From Halobellus clavatus (GTDB lineage: Archaea; Halobacteriota; Halobacteria; Halobacteriales; Haloferacaceae): 64,000 nt of DNA. The notes beneath the pieces were generated by a model that ran no database searches, had not been told where the DNA came from, and was given only the letters and a program-made list of their open reading frames with translations. Location of the stretch: contig NZ_FNPB01000008.1 of NCBI RefSeq assembly GCF_900107195.1, positions 62,001 to 126,000 of the forward strand, given 5' to 3'. Positions 19,010 to 27,270 of this stretch are shown here, piece after piece; position 1 is the first letter of the stretch, and each line of letters begins with the position of its first letter. The translations under genes and the position numbers were made by a program.

Positions 19010-20530
19010 ATGAGTGATACGAGTGACGAGTCGACGACGCTTCGATTCTACGGCGGTCGCGCCGCCAGCGCGATCCCGATCGGCTTCTTCATCGTCTGGG
19101 CCATCGTCCAGAGCGGACTCCTCGGAATCGGGGATACGAGCGGCCTCATCGTGGGAATCCTGCTGGGACTGATCGTCGGGATGTTCTTCGTTCGCGGGGC
19201 CTGGAAGGTCTACGCGGACGTCCTCTTCGACGGAATGACCCAGCGAGTCGCCGCGACGGCGATCGTTGCCTGGCTGTGGGCCGGGATGTTCGCCGAGACG
19301 ATCCAGGCCGGTGGGTTCGTGGACGGGCTGGTCTGGGCGGCCGACGTCGCGCAGGTCGGGGCCGGGCTGTTTCCCGCTGTGACGTTCGTGCTCGCGGCGC
19401 TCCTGGCGACGGGGATCGGCACCGGATACGGCACCGCTATCGCGTTCACCGCCCTGGTCTTCCCCGCGGGCGTCGCGATCGGGGCTGCCCCGGTGCTCCT
19501 GTTCGGCGCGATCCTCTCCGGAGCGGTCTTCGGCGACAACCTCGCGCCCGTCAGCGACACCACGATCGTCTCCGCGGTGACGCAGAACGCCGACATCGGC
19601 GGTGTCGTCGCGTCGCGATTCAAGTACGCGATCGTCGCGGCCGTCTTCGCGTTTGCCGCATACCTGTTCGCCGGACAGACGATGCAGGGGACGCCCGTCG
19701 ACGTCGGCAGCGCCGGGGGGGCGGGGACCGCGCTCGGATTAGTCCACCTGCTCTCGATCGGCGTCGTGATCGTCACTGCGGTCCGCGGCCGCCACATCGT
19801 CGAAGCCATCTCGTGGGGGATCATCCTCTCGGTCGTGCTCAACTTGGTGCTGGGTCTCGCGGAGGCGTCCGCGATCGTCGCCTTCGAGGCACCCCGGACG
19901 TCGGGTATCGTGCAAGCGCTGGACGCGGTCCCGGTCATCGGCGCACTCGTGGTTCCCGTCGACCCGGGCAACGCGGCCGTCTCGGGGAGCCTCTATACGG
20001 GCGCGGTCGGCTTCTTCCCGCTGATCGTGCTCGTCCTCCTGATCGTCGCGGCCGCGCAGGTGATGCAACGCGGCGGCGGCTTCGAGGCGATCCAGGAGTT
20101 CCTCCTCGAGCGCGTCGCCACCACGGTTCGGCGTGCCGAGACGACGATGGTGGTCGGGACGGCGCTCGTGAACGCGATGATCACGATCAACACCGCCGCG
20201 GAGATCGCGATCGCGCCATACATCCGAACGCTCGGCCGCCGATTCAACATCAACGGGTACCGCCGGGCGAATATCCTCGACGCCAACACGTCGGCGCTGG
20301 GCTACATCTTCCCGTGGGGCGGCGGCCTGCTCGCGGGGTTCTCCGCGATGCAGCGACTCCCCGAGCAGTACGAGTGGTTCACCCAGGCGATGGTCGTCAA
20401 CCCCGCCTCGGTCTTCCCGTTCGTCTTCCACGGGTGGTTCCTCGTCGCCGTCTTCCTGCTTGCGGCGTGGACCGGCTACGGCCGGGAGTACGTCTCCGAT
20501 CGGGCGAGTGAGGAGGTGAGTCGCGTATGA
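19010..20530 (+). CDS. NhaC family Na+/H+ antiporter
   Basis: Membrane protein of 506 residues with about 11-12 hydrophobic segments. GDNLAPVSDTT is the conserved ion-transport motif of the NhaC family, and later AMITINTAAEIAIAP and DANTSALGYIFPWGGG also match. These carriers exchange sodium for protons, and some NhaC members are malate/lactate exchangers. The next gene overlaps by 4 bp (ATGA), so the small protein at 20527 is co-translated. Confidence 0.86.
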   Translation: MSDTSDESTTLRFYGGRAASAIPIGFFIVWAIVQSGLLGIGDTSGLIVGILLGLIVGMFFVRGAWKVYADVLFDGMTQRVAATAIVAWLWAGMFAETIQAGGFVDGLVWAADVAQVGAGLFPAVTFVLAALLATGIGTGYGTAIAFTALVFPAGVAIGAAPVLLFGAILSGAVFGDNLAPVSDTTIVSAVTQNADIGGVVASRFKYAIVAAVFAFAAYLFAGQTMQGTPVDVGSAGGAGTALGLVHLLSIGVVIVTAVRGRHIVEAISWGIILSVVLNLVLGLAEASAIVAFEAPRTSGIVQALDAVPVIGALVVPVDPGNAAVSGSLYTGAVGFFPLIVLVLLIVAAAQVMQRGGGFEAIQEFLLERVATTVRRAETTMVVGTALVNAMITINTAAEIAIAPYIRTLGRRFNINGYRRANILDANTSALGYIFPWGGGLLAGFSAMQRLPEQYEWFTQAMVVNPASVFPFVFHGWFLVAVFLLAAWTGYGREYVSDRASEEVSRV

Positions 20531-20790
20531 GCCGCTTCGAGAGTCTGTTCGCCGGCCTCACCTTCCGCACGTCGACGCCGGCCTTCGAGGTCGGCGACGA
20601 GGTCCCGGCGTTCGTGACCGGCCGCGGCGACGACGGCCTCCTCGTCCGCGTCGGCGATACGGTGCTGGAACTCCCCGACGCGGACCCGTCGCTGCTCGAC
20701 GCGAAAGTGCAGATCGAGATCGAGTCGTTCGACGCGCGAACGCACCGCGGGACCGCCCGAGTCGTCGACGTCCTCGAAGAAGCCGAGTGA
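20527..20790 (+). CDS. small protein co-translated with the antiporter (DUF7513-like, TRAM/OB-like)
   Basis: An 87-residue protein overlapping the antiporter stop by 4 bp. The pattern FEVGDEVPAFVTGRGDDGLL then VRVGDTVLELPDA suggests a small beta-barrel of the TRAM/OB kind. The name DUF7513 is recalled. The tight coupling suggests a helper or regulatory role for the antiporter, but this is inference; a nucleic-acid-binding role is equally compatible with the fold. Confidence 0.72.
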   Translation: MSRFESLFAGLTFRTSTPAFEVGDEVPAFVTGRGDDGLLVRVGDTVLELPDADPSLLDAKVQIEIESFDARTHRGTARVVDVLEEAE

Positions 20791-20905
20791 GGGCGTCGAT
20801 CGGACGGTCTTCGGGTGTGACGTCTGGAGGCGTGAAGCCGTCAGCCGCAGGCGTCGGAGGCTGGAGAAGAGACGGGGTCAGTCGTGATCGCCGGGGGTGA
20901 TGACG

Positions 20906-21238
20906 TCAGTCGCGCCGGTGGCCGAGCGGCTTCTTCTGTTCGACTTCGATCTCGATGTGGAGGCTCTCCGGGAACTCCATGTGGCCGACCTCGCGGGCGA
21001 TGTGGTCGTTGCCGTGGATCTCCAGTTGCCGGGAGTAGACCGTGTAGTCCCACGAGGAGAACTCGTCGCCCGGCTGGAGTTGTCGGTACTGCGGGACGGT
21101 GATCCGCTCGGGCGGGTCGGCGTGGGGGCCCTTGCACTCGGCGCCCTTGCGTTCGATCATCGACTTGAGGTCGGAGACCGCGGACTCCAGTTCGTATCGG
21201 TTCCCCGACTGAAAGTGTAGTTTTGTGACGAAAGTCAT
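20906..21238 (-). CDS. uS10/mL48-fold protein (S10-like)
   Basis: Protein of 110 residues with the S10-like pattern: TKLHFQSGNRYELESAV at the N terminus and PERITVPQYR in the middle. The canonical S10 is much closer to 102 residues and lies in translation operons, so this is a paralogous family, annotated in haloarchaea as uS10/mL48-like. A translation-related or RNA-binding role is inferred. It is convergent with the gene at 20527 and has an A-rich stretch upstream (21275-21282) that could hold its promoter. Confidence 0.7.
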   Translation of the reverse strand: MTFVTKLHFQSGNRYELESAVSDLKSMIERKGAECKGPHADPPERITVPQYRQLQPGDEFSSWDYTVYSRQLEIHGNDHIAREVGHMEFPESLHIEIEVEQKKPLGHRRD

Positions 21239-21432
21239 CGTGAGGCTGAGTTACTGACACATCGACGCCGAGCCGTAAAAACACATCTATCGGGCGCGTG
21301 AGCCCTCGTGACAGGAGGGGACGACAGTGCGTCCACCGGCCGGTGGGCGAGCCGAGTTCGGGGCTCCGACGGGGGTCTGCCGGCCTCGAACGTCCGATAG
21401 TCTCTTAACTCCCTACCCGGTTTATCCACCTA

Positions 21433-21894
21433 ATGACAGTGGAAGCGGTAAGCGCTGGAGCCATCCTCTTCCGCGACACCCGCGGCGAACGGGAGTATTT
21501 GCTCCTGAAGAGCCGACCGGGGGACTGGGAGTTCCCCAAAGGCGGGGTCGAGGGCGAAGAGGAGCTCCAGCAGACGGCTATCAGGGAAGTGAAAGAGGAG
21601 GCGGGAATCGACGATTTCCGCCTCATCGACGGGTTCCGCGAGGAGTACGACTACGTCTTCGAGGCGAACGGGAAGACGATTCACAAGACGGTCCACCTGT
21701 TCATCGCGCGCTCGTTCGAGGCCAGTGCGGAACTCTCGAACGAGCACCGCGACCTGCAGTGGCGCGACTACGAGCAGGCGCTCAACACGATCACGCAGGA
21801 CGGTCCGCGCGAGATCTTCGAGCAGGCCCACGAATACCTCGACCAACTCGCCGCCGAGAGCGGTGAGGGCGAGGAAGGGAAGTACCTCGCGTAG
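21433..21894 (+). CDS. Nudix hydrolase (diadenosine tetraphosphatase type)
   Basis: Protein of 153 residues. The Nudix box is complete: Gly, five residues, Glu, seven residues, then REVKEEAGI at about residues 36-58. The sequence around it (LKSRPGDWEFPKGGVEGEEE) matches the Ap4A hydrolase branch. It probably cleaves dinucleoside polyphosphates or related nucleoside diphosphates. A TATA-like tcttaact at 21403-21410 supports a leaderless start. Downstream DUF5787 starts 8 bp after the stop, so the two are likely an operon. Confidence 0.88.
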   Translation: MTVEAVSAGAILFRDTRGEREYLLLKSRPGDWEFPKGGVEGEEELQQTAIREVKEEAGIDDFRLIDGFREEYDYVFEANGKTIHKTVHLFIARSFEASAELSNEHRDLQWRDYEQALNTITQDGPREIFEQAHEYLDQLAAESGEGEEGKYLA

Positions 21895-21902
21895 GCGGCG
21901 GC

Positions 21903-22967
21903 GTGTCCCCCGGAACTGCGGAGTTCGGATTCGAACTGTCCGTCTGTCGCTGGGCGGAGCTGTCGTGGCCGCCGACGGGCGACCGCGAGCACGCCGTCGT
22001 GGTCGCGCGTCAACTCGGTACGCAGCAGCGGCGCTGGGATACAGTCGTTCTCGAATGCGACCCTGCGGGACTCGCGGCCCGTCAGCGATTCGGCCCGCGT
22101 GAACTCGATTCGGACCTGTTGCACGTCGTTCGCCACGCGCCCGCCGAGTGGGCGTGGTACCGCGACGCGCTCCCGGATCCGGGCTATCCGTGGCGCTATG
22201 TTCGCGCTGCGGTCCACCGCGCGGCCGACCGCGACGTCGTCGAGACGCGCCGCCAGGGCAACCGGATCGAGATCAGACGCATCGCGCCGTATCCCGACTG
22301 GCTGCATCGACTCGTCGCCATCGAGAACAAACCCGATCTGGACGCGTCGGCCGCGCGAGCGCTCGCCGATCAGGTCGCCCACGACGTCGAGACCGGACTG
22401 GCCGACGAGGTCTGGGTCGCCACGGAGGCGACCGGCGAGCGTATCGAACCGGCGCTCTTGGCGGACTTCCCGGTCGACGTCGGGATCCTCGCGTTCTCGT
22501 TCGACGAGGCTGACAGCGCCGGCGGGGACGGGGCCGCTGACGGTCCCGTCGCTGCCGGTCCGGCCCGCACCGCGGCGTCGGTCGAGTGGCTCCCGAGCGA
22601 GGTGACGCCCCCCGGTGCGCCCGGCGACGACGAGCGGCGTCGCCGTCGCTTCGAGCTCGCCGAGCGGGCCTACGGACGCGGCTGGCGCTCGTACGTCGAG
22701 ACGATGCGACCGGACTGCAGACACTTCGAACTCCGTCGGTTCGGGCGGTCGCTGCTCCCGCACTGCGCGGCCAAGGACCGATCTCCGACCGCCGCCGAAT
22801 GCGCCGGGTCGTGTCCGGCGTTCGAGCCTGAGCCGCCAGCCTGGCGCACCCGCGGGTGGCCGATCGAGGGCGGCCCCGGAACGGGCATCCAGGCGTTGCT
22901 TCGCGGGCGACGCGAGTGGGTCCGCGAACGGGAACGCGAGACGAGTGGTGGCGGAGACGGCGGCTGA
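21903..22967 (+). CDS. DUF5787 family protein, nuclease-like with clustered cysteines
   Basis: Protein of 354 residues starting at GTG. It contains PDWLHRLVAIENK at about residues 131-143, an Asp (132), Glu (141) and Lys (143) set like the PD-(D/E)XK nuclease core. Six cysteines occur at 15, 52, 272, 288, 300 and 304; one near the N terminus plus a C-terminal cluster is how Cas4/AddB-type nucleases hold an iron-sulfur cluster. A low-complexity insert lies at about 200-245. The family name is recalled; nuclease and Fe-S assignments are my inference. It follows the Nudix gene by 8 bp. Confidence 0.75.
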   Translation: MSPGTAEFGFELSVCRWAELSWPPTGDREHAVVVARQLGTQQRRWDTVVLECDPAGLAARQRFGPRELDSDLLHVVRHAPAEWAWYRDALPDPGYPWRYVRAAVHRAADRDVVETRRQGNRIEIRRIAPYPDWLHRLVAIENKPDLDASAARALADQVAHDVETGLADEVWVATEATGERIEPALLADFPVDVGILAFSFDEADSAGGDGAADGPVAAGPARTAASVEWLPSEVTPPGAPGDDERRRRRFELAERAYGRGWRSYVETMRPDCRHFELRRFGRSLLPHCAAKDRSPTAAECAGSCPAFEPEPPAWRTRGWPIEGGPGTGIQALLRGRREWVRERERETSGGGDGG

Positions 22968-22970
22968 GTT

Positions 22971-23489
22971 TCAGGAGTCCGTCACTTCGATGTCGATCTC
23001 CTCGCGCGGAGCGGCCAGTCGGAACGTCGGGACCGTCCGGTAGATCACCTCGACGACGCCCTTCCTGCGGAGGCTCTGGAGCGCCTCCCGGACGTCTTCG
23101 ACCGGCGGGTCGACGTCGAACGCTTCGCGAACCCCCTGCAGAACGCTGACGACGCTCTCGGACCGCTCCTCAGGACCGGCGACGACCGCGAACACCTGCG
23201 ATTCCAGTTCGGGCACGCGGATTACCGCGGGAACGCCGTCGGAGCCGTCGCCTCCCTCGACGCCCGGTTCGACGTCCACCAGATCGGCAGCCTCGGGGGT
23301 CGCCCGAATGAGGCTGTTGTCGTCGCGGTAGTAGTAGTCCCCCAGTTCGTTCTCGAGGTACTGGTGGACCTCGCTGCCGGATTCCATCCCCCACGCGTCC
23401 TGTAATTCCTTGTTCTTCGTCGGCTGCAACCGGACGACGTCGGCGAGGCGCGAAATCTCCGCTTCGGAGAGGGCTGGATCGGTGGTCAC
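22971..23489 (-). CDS. DUF5797-like haloarchaeal protein with winged-helix features
   Basis: Protein of 172 residues. The N-terminal part (EAEISRLADVVRLQPTKNKE then ESGSEVHQYLENEL) and the C-terminal part (DVDPPVEDVREALQSLRRKG) both read as winged-helix-like helices, with a variable acidic stretch between. DUF5797 is recalled. It is convergent with DUF5787 (3-bp gap) and divergent from transcription factor S, with no recognised enzymatic motif. A DNA- or RNA-binding role is inferred. Confidence 0.72.
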   Translation of the reverse strand: MTTDPALSEAEISRLADVVRLQPTKNKELQDAWGMESGSEVHQYLENELGDYYYRDDNSLIRATPEAADLVDVEPGVEGGDGSDGVPAVIRVPELESQVFAVVAGPEERSESVVSVLQGVREAFDVDPPVEDVREALQSLRRKGVVEVIYRTVPTFRLAAPREEIDIEVTDS

Positions 23490-23590
23490 ACCCGGCAGTT
23501 CGTCCCCGAGTACAAAGTCGTTTCAACATCCCGTCGCGTCGATCCCGGTCGTTTAAGTCCGTCAAGCCTCTGCGTGGCGGTAGACGTACT

Positions 23591-23914
23591 ATGGAGTTCT
23601 GCGACGAATGCGGCTCGATGATGAAGACCGACGGCGACGTCTGGGTCTGCAACAACTGCGGGAACGAAGCGGACCGCGACACAGCCGACGAAGCACATAT
23701 GACCTCGACGGCCGCCCGCGAGGAGAGCGAGGTCGTCGATATGTCCGACGTCGACGACTCCGAGATCGGCCCGACGACGACCGTCATCTGCCCGGAGTGC
23801 GGCCACGACCGCGCGCGCTATGAGATGAAGCAAATCCGCTCCGCGGACGAATCCGAGACGCGCTTTTTCACCTGTACAGACTGCGGGCACAAGTGGCGCG
23901 AGGACGACCACTGA
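23591..23914 (+). CDS. tfs: transcription factor S (RNA polymerase cleavage factor)
   Basis: A 107-residue protein with two zinc ribbons: CDECG/CNNCG at the N terminus (residues 4-24) and CPECG/CTDCG at the C terminus (about 68-99). The acidic tip of the second ribbon, SADESETRFF, carries the Asp-Glu pair that reaches into the polymerase active site to stimulate cleavage of backtracked RNA. A TATA-like gtttaagt at 23551-23558 lies 33-40 nt before the ATG. Divergent from the DUF5797 gene. Confidence 0.92.
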   Translation: MEFCDECGSMMKTDGDVWVCNNCGNEADRDTADEAHMTSTAAREESEVVDMSDVDDSEIGPTTTVICPECGHDRARYEMKQIRSADESETRFFTCTDCGHKWREDDH

Positions 23915-24550
23915 ACGGTCGAGGGCCAGTGTCTCGATCCGGTCGGGGCCACAAGACAGTCTGCAGTCCTGCAGTCCGCCCGCAACGCTTCTGCCGCTAT
24001 CCGCTCGGTACGGTTCTCACGACACCCAGCGCGCTTATCAGCGACACCGACGCGCGCCGAACGTCCAACTGAACAGGGACCCGTCTCCGTTCCGACGACA
24101 GCGACTGCGACAGCGACTGTGAACGCGACTTCGGAACTGGCGAAGACGAGAATCACTGCGGCGGAGCTGTCCGGCCTGTTGCTCAGCGCTCCTCGAACGT
24201 CGACAGACATAGCGAACCCGAGTACGAGAACGTCCCAGGTCTACCACGCGGATCATCCGGCCGGTGTCGGGCAGTCACCCGGGAATCGAGCGCGAGGCGA
24301 GTATCGCCAGCGACAGGACCAGCACCTCCTACCGGAAGCCGGGGATCCGTCCGAACGGGGTCAGCGCGTCCAGCGTCCAGACCTGCGTGCGTCCTGTACC
24401 CCCGTGTAGTCGGTCGACGACGGGAGTTATGGATATTTTATGTAGCAAAAAGCGGTTTATGACTCTCGAAACGAGCCGGCTGCTGGTCCGCTGAGGACTG
24501 TCTGAGCCCCACCGCGACGAATTAAGTCGCCACCACCCGAAGGATCGGGA
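23915..24550. other. gene-poor gap with possible decayed membrane-protein gene
   Basis: No gene is supported across 636 bp. Read on the minus strand, protein-like pieces appear in changing frames: LDALTPFGRIPGFR, then EVLVLSLAILASRSIPG, then DVLVLGFAMSVD and a hydrophobic run rich in Ala and Val, each cut by stops. This could be a decayed membrane gene or chance. An AT-rich patch at 24430-24468 could be a relic promoter. Confidence 0.3.
24519..24526 (+). promoter_or_regulatory. TATA box for the gene at 24551
   Basis: The sequence gaattaag lies 25-32 nt before the GTG start, which supports the GTG as a leaderless start. Confidence 0.55.
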
Positions 24551-25105
24551 GTGACGCGCGACGTCCCGCCGCCCGAACTGGATGTGCCCGACGACTGGCG
24601 TCTGGTCTCCGAAGAGCGGCAGACACCGTTCGACGTCGGCGTCGTCTCGGTCGACGCGACGACCCGGATCTACGAGGACGACGCGCTTCGCGACCGCCTC
24701 GCCGACGTCACCGGCACGGAAACCACCTGGCGGTTCGTCTTCGCCAGTCGACTCCGAATCCGCCCGGCGACGTCGGTGTCGCAGTCGCTCACACGACTCG
24801 TCACGGACAGAGCGAACGCGCGTTTCCGGGACGTGTTGCGTGAGCGCGGGTTCGAGGCGATCGAGCGGGCCGACGACCACCGCCTGGACGTGGGCGAAGA
24901 GACGGCCGACGCGACGCGATACCGGGCCAGCGTGCGGATCGACGGCCTCGACGTCCCGGTCGAGGCGTACGTCGCGGTGTGGCCCGACGACGGCGCGTAT
25001 CTGCTCGGCGGCGGTGCGTATCCGTTGTCGCTCCCCGATTCGGAGACGTTCGATCCCGAACGTGGACGGGAAGAACTGTTCTCGATGCTGCGATCGATCC
25101 GATGA
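24551..25105 (+). CDS. conserved haloarchaeal protein of unknown function
   Basis: Protein of 184 residues starting at GTG. It opens MTRDVPPPELDVPDDWRLV and later has WRFVFASRLRIRP and VPVEAYVAVWPDDGAYLLGG. The folded part looks like an alpha/beta single domain without membrane segments or signal peptide. I do not recognise the family. It is convergent with the ribbon-helix-helix gene across a 163-bp gap in which I see nothing else. Confidence 0.7.
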   Translation: MTRDVPPPELDVPDDWRLVSEERQTPFDVGVVSVDATTRIYEDDALRDRLADVTGTETTWRFVFASRLRIRPATSVSQSLTRLVTDRANARFRDVLRERGFEAIERADDHRLDVGEETADATRYRASVRIDGLDVPVEAYVAVWPDDGAYLLGGGAYPLSLPDSETFDPERGREELFSMLRSIR

Positions 25106-25268
25106 GACGACGGGGACGCGTTCGACAGCAGTGACGGCCGGCCCCGACTGCAGATGGTGCGGTGAGGCTGCTGTGAGACGAGGGGCAGGCCGAAACGTAC
25201 TATCAGTTGAAGAATTAGAGATAGTGCTGGCCCGAGGGGACGGACGACTCGGCGTTGCGACTGTCGCC

Positions 25269-25544
25269 CTAGCGGTCGTCGGACTCGGCGACAGACCGCC
25301 ACGCGTCGATCCGTTCGTCGGACGCTCCAGTGCGGTCGAGGGCCTCGAACCGGCTTTCGAGCGACGCGAGGCGCGTCTCCAACTCGGCAACGCGGTCGGC
25401 TCCGGCGTCTGTATTCGGTTCACTATCGAAATGATTACGCAGCACGAATCGAATGTATTCGGATTGACTACGCTCCGAGGCGTCGGCGGCCTCCTCGACT
25501 GCTTCGGCGAGGTCGTCCGGAAGCCGTACGGTAGTCACTTTCAC
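25269..25544 (-). CDS. ribbon-helix-helix (CopG/MetJ-type) DNA-binding protein
   Basis: A 91-residue protein starting at GTG with the typical RHH N terminus: a strand MKVTTVRLP, then DDLAEAVEEAADAS and SQSEYIRFVLRNHF helices. The C-terminal half has Leu heptads (VAELETRLASLESRFEAL) for oligomerisation. A TATA-like gattactt (minus strand, 25578-25571) supports a leaderless start. No toxin gene lies beside it, so it is probably a stand-alone regulator. Confidence 0.8.
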   Translation of the reverse strand: MKVTTVRLPDDLAEAVEEAADASERSQSEYIRFVLRNHFDSEPNTDAGADRVAELETRLASLESRFEALDRTGASDERIDAWRSVAESDDR

Positions 25545-25924
25545 ACCAGTCGTACTCGGTCGCCATCACCAAGTAATCACGAGTATTCGAACGTATTCGC
25601 CGGTGTCGTTGCATCCCCCAGAGCCTGATCCCCTCGCGTCTGTGAGTCCTGGCCTCTGAACCGTCGGCCCGCGTCGCTGTCGCAGCGCGATGTCCGTCCG
25701 GGCCGATACTTCATCCTCGCCGGTATCGCTGAGGCGTTCGACGACCTGACTGTCGGCGACATCGCGCGTGTAGCGGTGCCGTCCGAGCGCTCGATTGATA
25801 TCGCCAGTACCGTGTGGCTGTCCCGATGGTCGCCACTTCCGATTCGAACTGTCGTGTCAAGGCTCTAAACTATGGTTCAGCAGGTGTTCACTCGGCAAGC
25901 ATACAGCTCGAATGCGGATTCGAC
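25545..25924. other. gap holding an open but startless stretch
   Basis: Between the RHH gene and the Yip1 gene, the plus strand from about 25690 to 25868 reads RPGRYFILAGIAEAFDDLTV and continues to a stop without any start codon. It reads like a protein fragment, so a gene remnant is possible. AT content is locally higher. No complete gene is supported. Confidence 0.3.
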
Positions 25925-26566
25925 TCAGACGAGCGAAGCACTCAGCAGTGAGAGGCCGAGATTAACCAGGAGCTGGAGGAGGACGACAGCACCGGAGACG
26001 ACCCCGGCGGTTCGAGTGGTGAGGTTCTGCGTGGAGGCAATCGCGTGAGTCCACATCCATCCAGCCCAGATGAACATCACCGCGTTCACCCCCTGTGACA
26101 CCAGGCCGAGCGTCCCAGTCGTGGCCGTTTGAGATAGTCTGCGAGCCTGCTGCGGGTCAGAGAAGTTCGTCCCGGAGAGGAGCAGGAACGCGACGACTCC
26201 ACCGACGAGGGGGACGACGATTCGTGGGGCAAACCCCCACCCGGCGAGGGCGAACAGGTCCCGAAACGCCCCATCGCCGCCCGCCAGCACTGCGCCGATG
26301 AAGAGCAACGTGGCGACTATCACCCACGACACGAACGGACCGATCACAGCGGTGATGCTGCCGAACAAGAAGCCGATGGCCGCAAACAGTCCGGCTTCCG
26401 CTGGAAGCGCTCGGTTGACCGCGAGAACCGTCGGGATCGATCCGAGGATTCCCGCCACTGCGACGAGTCCGACAACCACCACCGGTGGCCCCAGACTCGG
26501 ATCCTCTGATTCCGTCTCAAAGAACGTTGCCGGCTGCGTCACTGCTCGCTGGAGGGCCGAGAGCAT
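25925..26566 (-). CDS. Yip1 domain membrane protein
   Basis: Protein of 213 residues with five membrane segments after an N-terminal amphipathic piece (SALQRAVTQPATFFETES). The first helix is at about residues 29-47, the last at about 188-210. This is the YIP1 pattern, and haloarchaea carry several copies. In eukaryotes Yip1 proteins work in vesicle traffic; the archaeal role is unknown. Its upstream region (26586-26595) has a T-rich element that could be its TATA box. Confidence 0.75.
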   Translation of the reverse strand: MLSALQRAVTQPATFFETESEDPSLGPPVVVVGLVAVAGILGSIPTVLAVNRALPAEAGLFAAIGFLFGSITAVIGPFVSWVIVATLLFIGAVLAGGDGAFRDLFALAGWGFAPRIVVPLVGGVVAFLLLSGTNFSDPQQARRLSQTATTGTLGLVSQGVNAVMFIWAGWMWTHAIASTQNLTTRTAGVVSGAVVLLQLLVNLGLSLLSASLV

Positions 26567-26898
26567 ACCTCGAATTTGTTCCTAATCACAAAGTAGCCGG
26601 CGGTTTCACAGCCTCGCGTTTGATTTGGGAACTGTAGGCTCCCGGCCTCACGGGCGATTGGTCGGTGCCGGCAACTGATGGACTCTGTCCCAAAACGGTC
26701 GGGCGACAGTGAGGGGACTAGCGCCTCTGTATTCCTATCGATTCGCGTGGGATGCCGACAGCGTTCGCGTGGTATCGGACGCGAGCGCGATTCTCTCGGT
26801 GTATAAGTGTGGTCGGTCGGGTCGGCTTTCCGGCCGTGTCGACAGTGGCTGCTATTTTAGACAAACACACAAGTGTCGAGCCGACTGAAGATATCGCT
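26567..26898. other. 332-bp intergenic region, promoters only
   Basis: This divergent gap holds the promoter of the Yip1 gene at its left and ctattttag at 26852-26860 for the pterin dehydratase at its right. An in-frame extension of the dehydratase up to 26752 is not supported by the family. The middle has no open frame worth naming; part of it (26690-26720, with ctctgtcccaaaac) may be the edge of an old insertion, a weak impression only. Confidence 0.4.
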
Positions 26899-27252
26899 AT
26901 GGCATCATCACTTGCTGATGAGGAATGTGAGGCCTGTACGTCAGAGGACGAACCGCTCACCGAGACGGCGTACGCCGAGTACCTGACCGAAATCGACGAC
27001 GACGTCTGGGACGTCGTTGACGATCACCATCTCGAAGGCGTGTACCCGTTCGAGGATTTCCGCGATGCACTGGAGTTCACCTACGAGATCGGGGAACTCG
27101 CGGAACGAGAGTGGCACCATCCGGATATCCAACTCGAGTGGGGCGAGGTTCGAGTCGAGATGTGGACCCACAAAATCGACGGACTACACAAGACCGACTT
27201 CGTAATGGCGGCGCGTATGGATCGAATTCACGAAGCGTACGCTCCGGAGTGA
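26899..27252 (+). CDS. pterin-4a-carbinolamine dehydratase
   Basis: A 117-residue protein of the PCD/DCoH family: [19 protein letters not shown], then [19 protein letters not shown], which holds the catalytic histidines and the Trp/His pair of the active site. The enzyme regenerates oxidised pterin cofactors; in archaea it also has been linked to molybdopterin. A preceding in-frame ATG is ignored. The TATA-like element is 39-47 nt upstream, giving a leader of about 12 nt. Confidence 0.88.
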   Translation: MASSLADEECEACTSEDEPLTETAYAEYLTEIDDDVWDVVDDHHLEGVYPFEDFRDALEFTYEIGELAEREWHHPDIQLEWGEVRVEMWTHKIDGLHKTDFVMAARMDRIHEAYAPE

Positions 27253-27270
27253 CCTGCGCCGATTACAGCG

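Noticed and set aside
23818-24210. Minus-strand open frame overlapping the tfs end
   Set aside because: Overlaps the real tfs gene and has no supported start or domain; the fragments are treated as a possible remnant only.
26690-26720. Insertion-sequence edge near the pterin dehydratase
   Set aside because: Only a vague resemblance; no transposase frame, inverted ends or target duplication seen.
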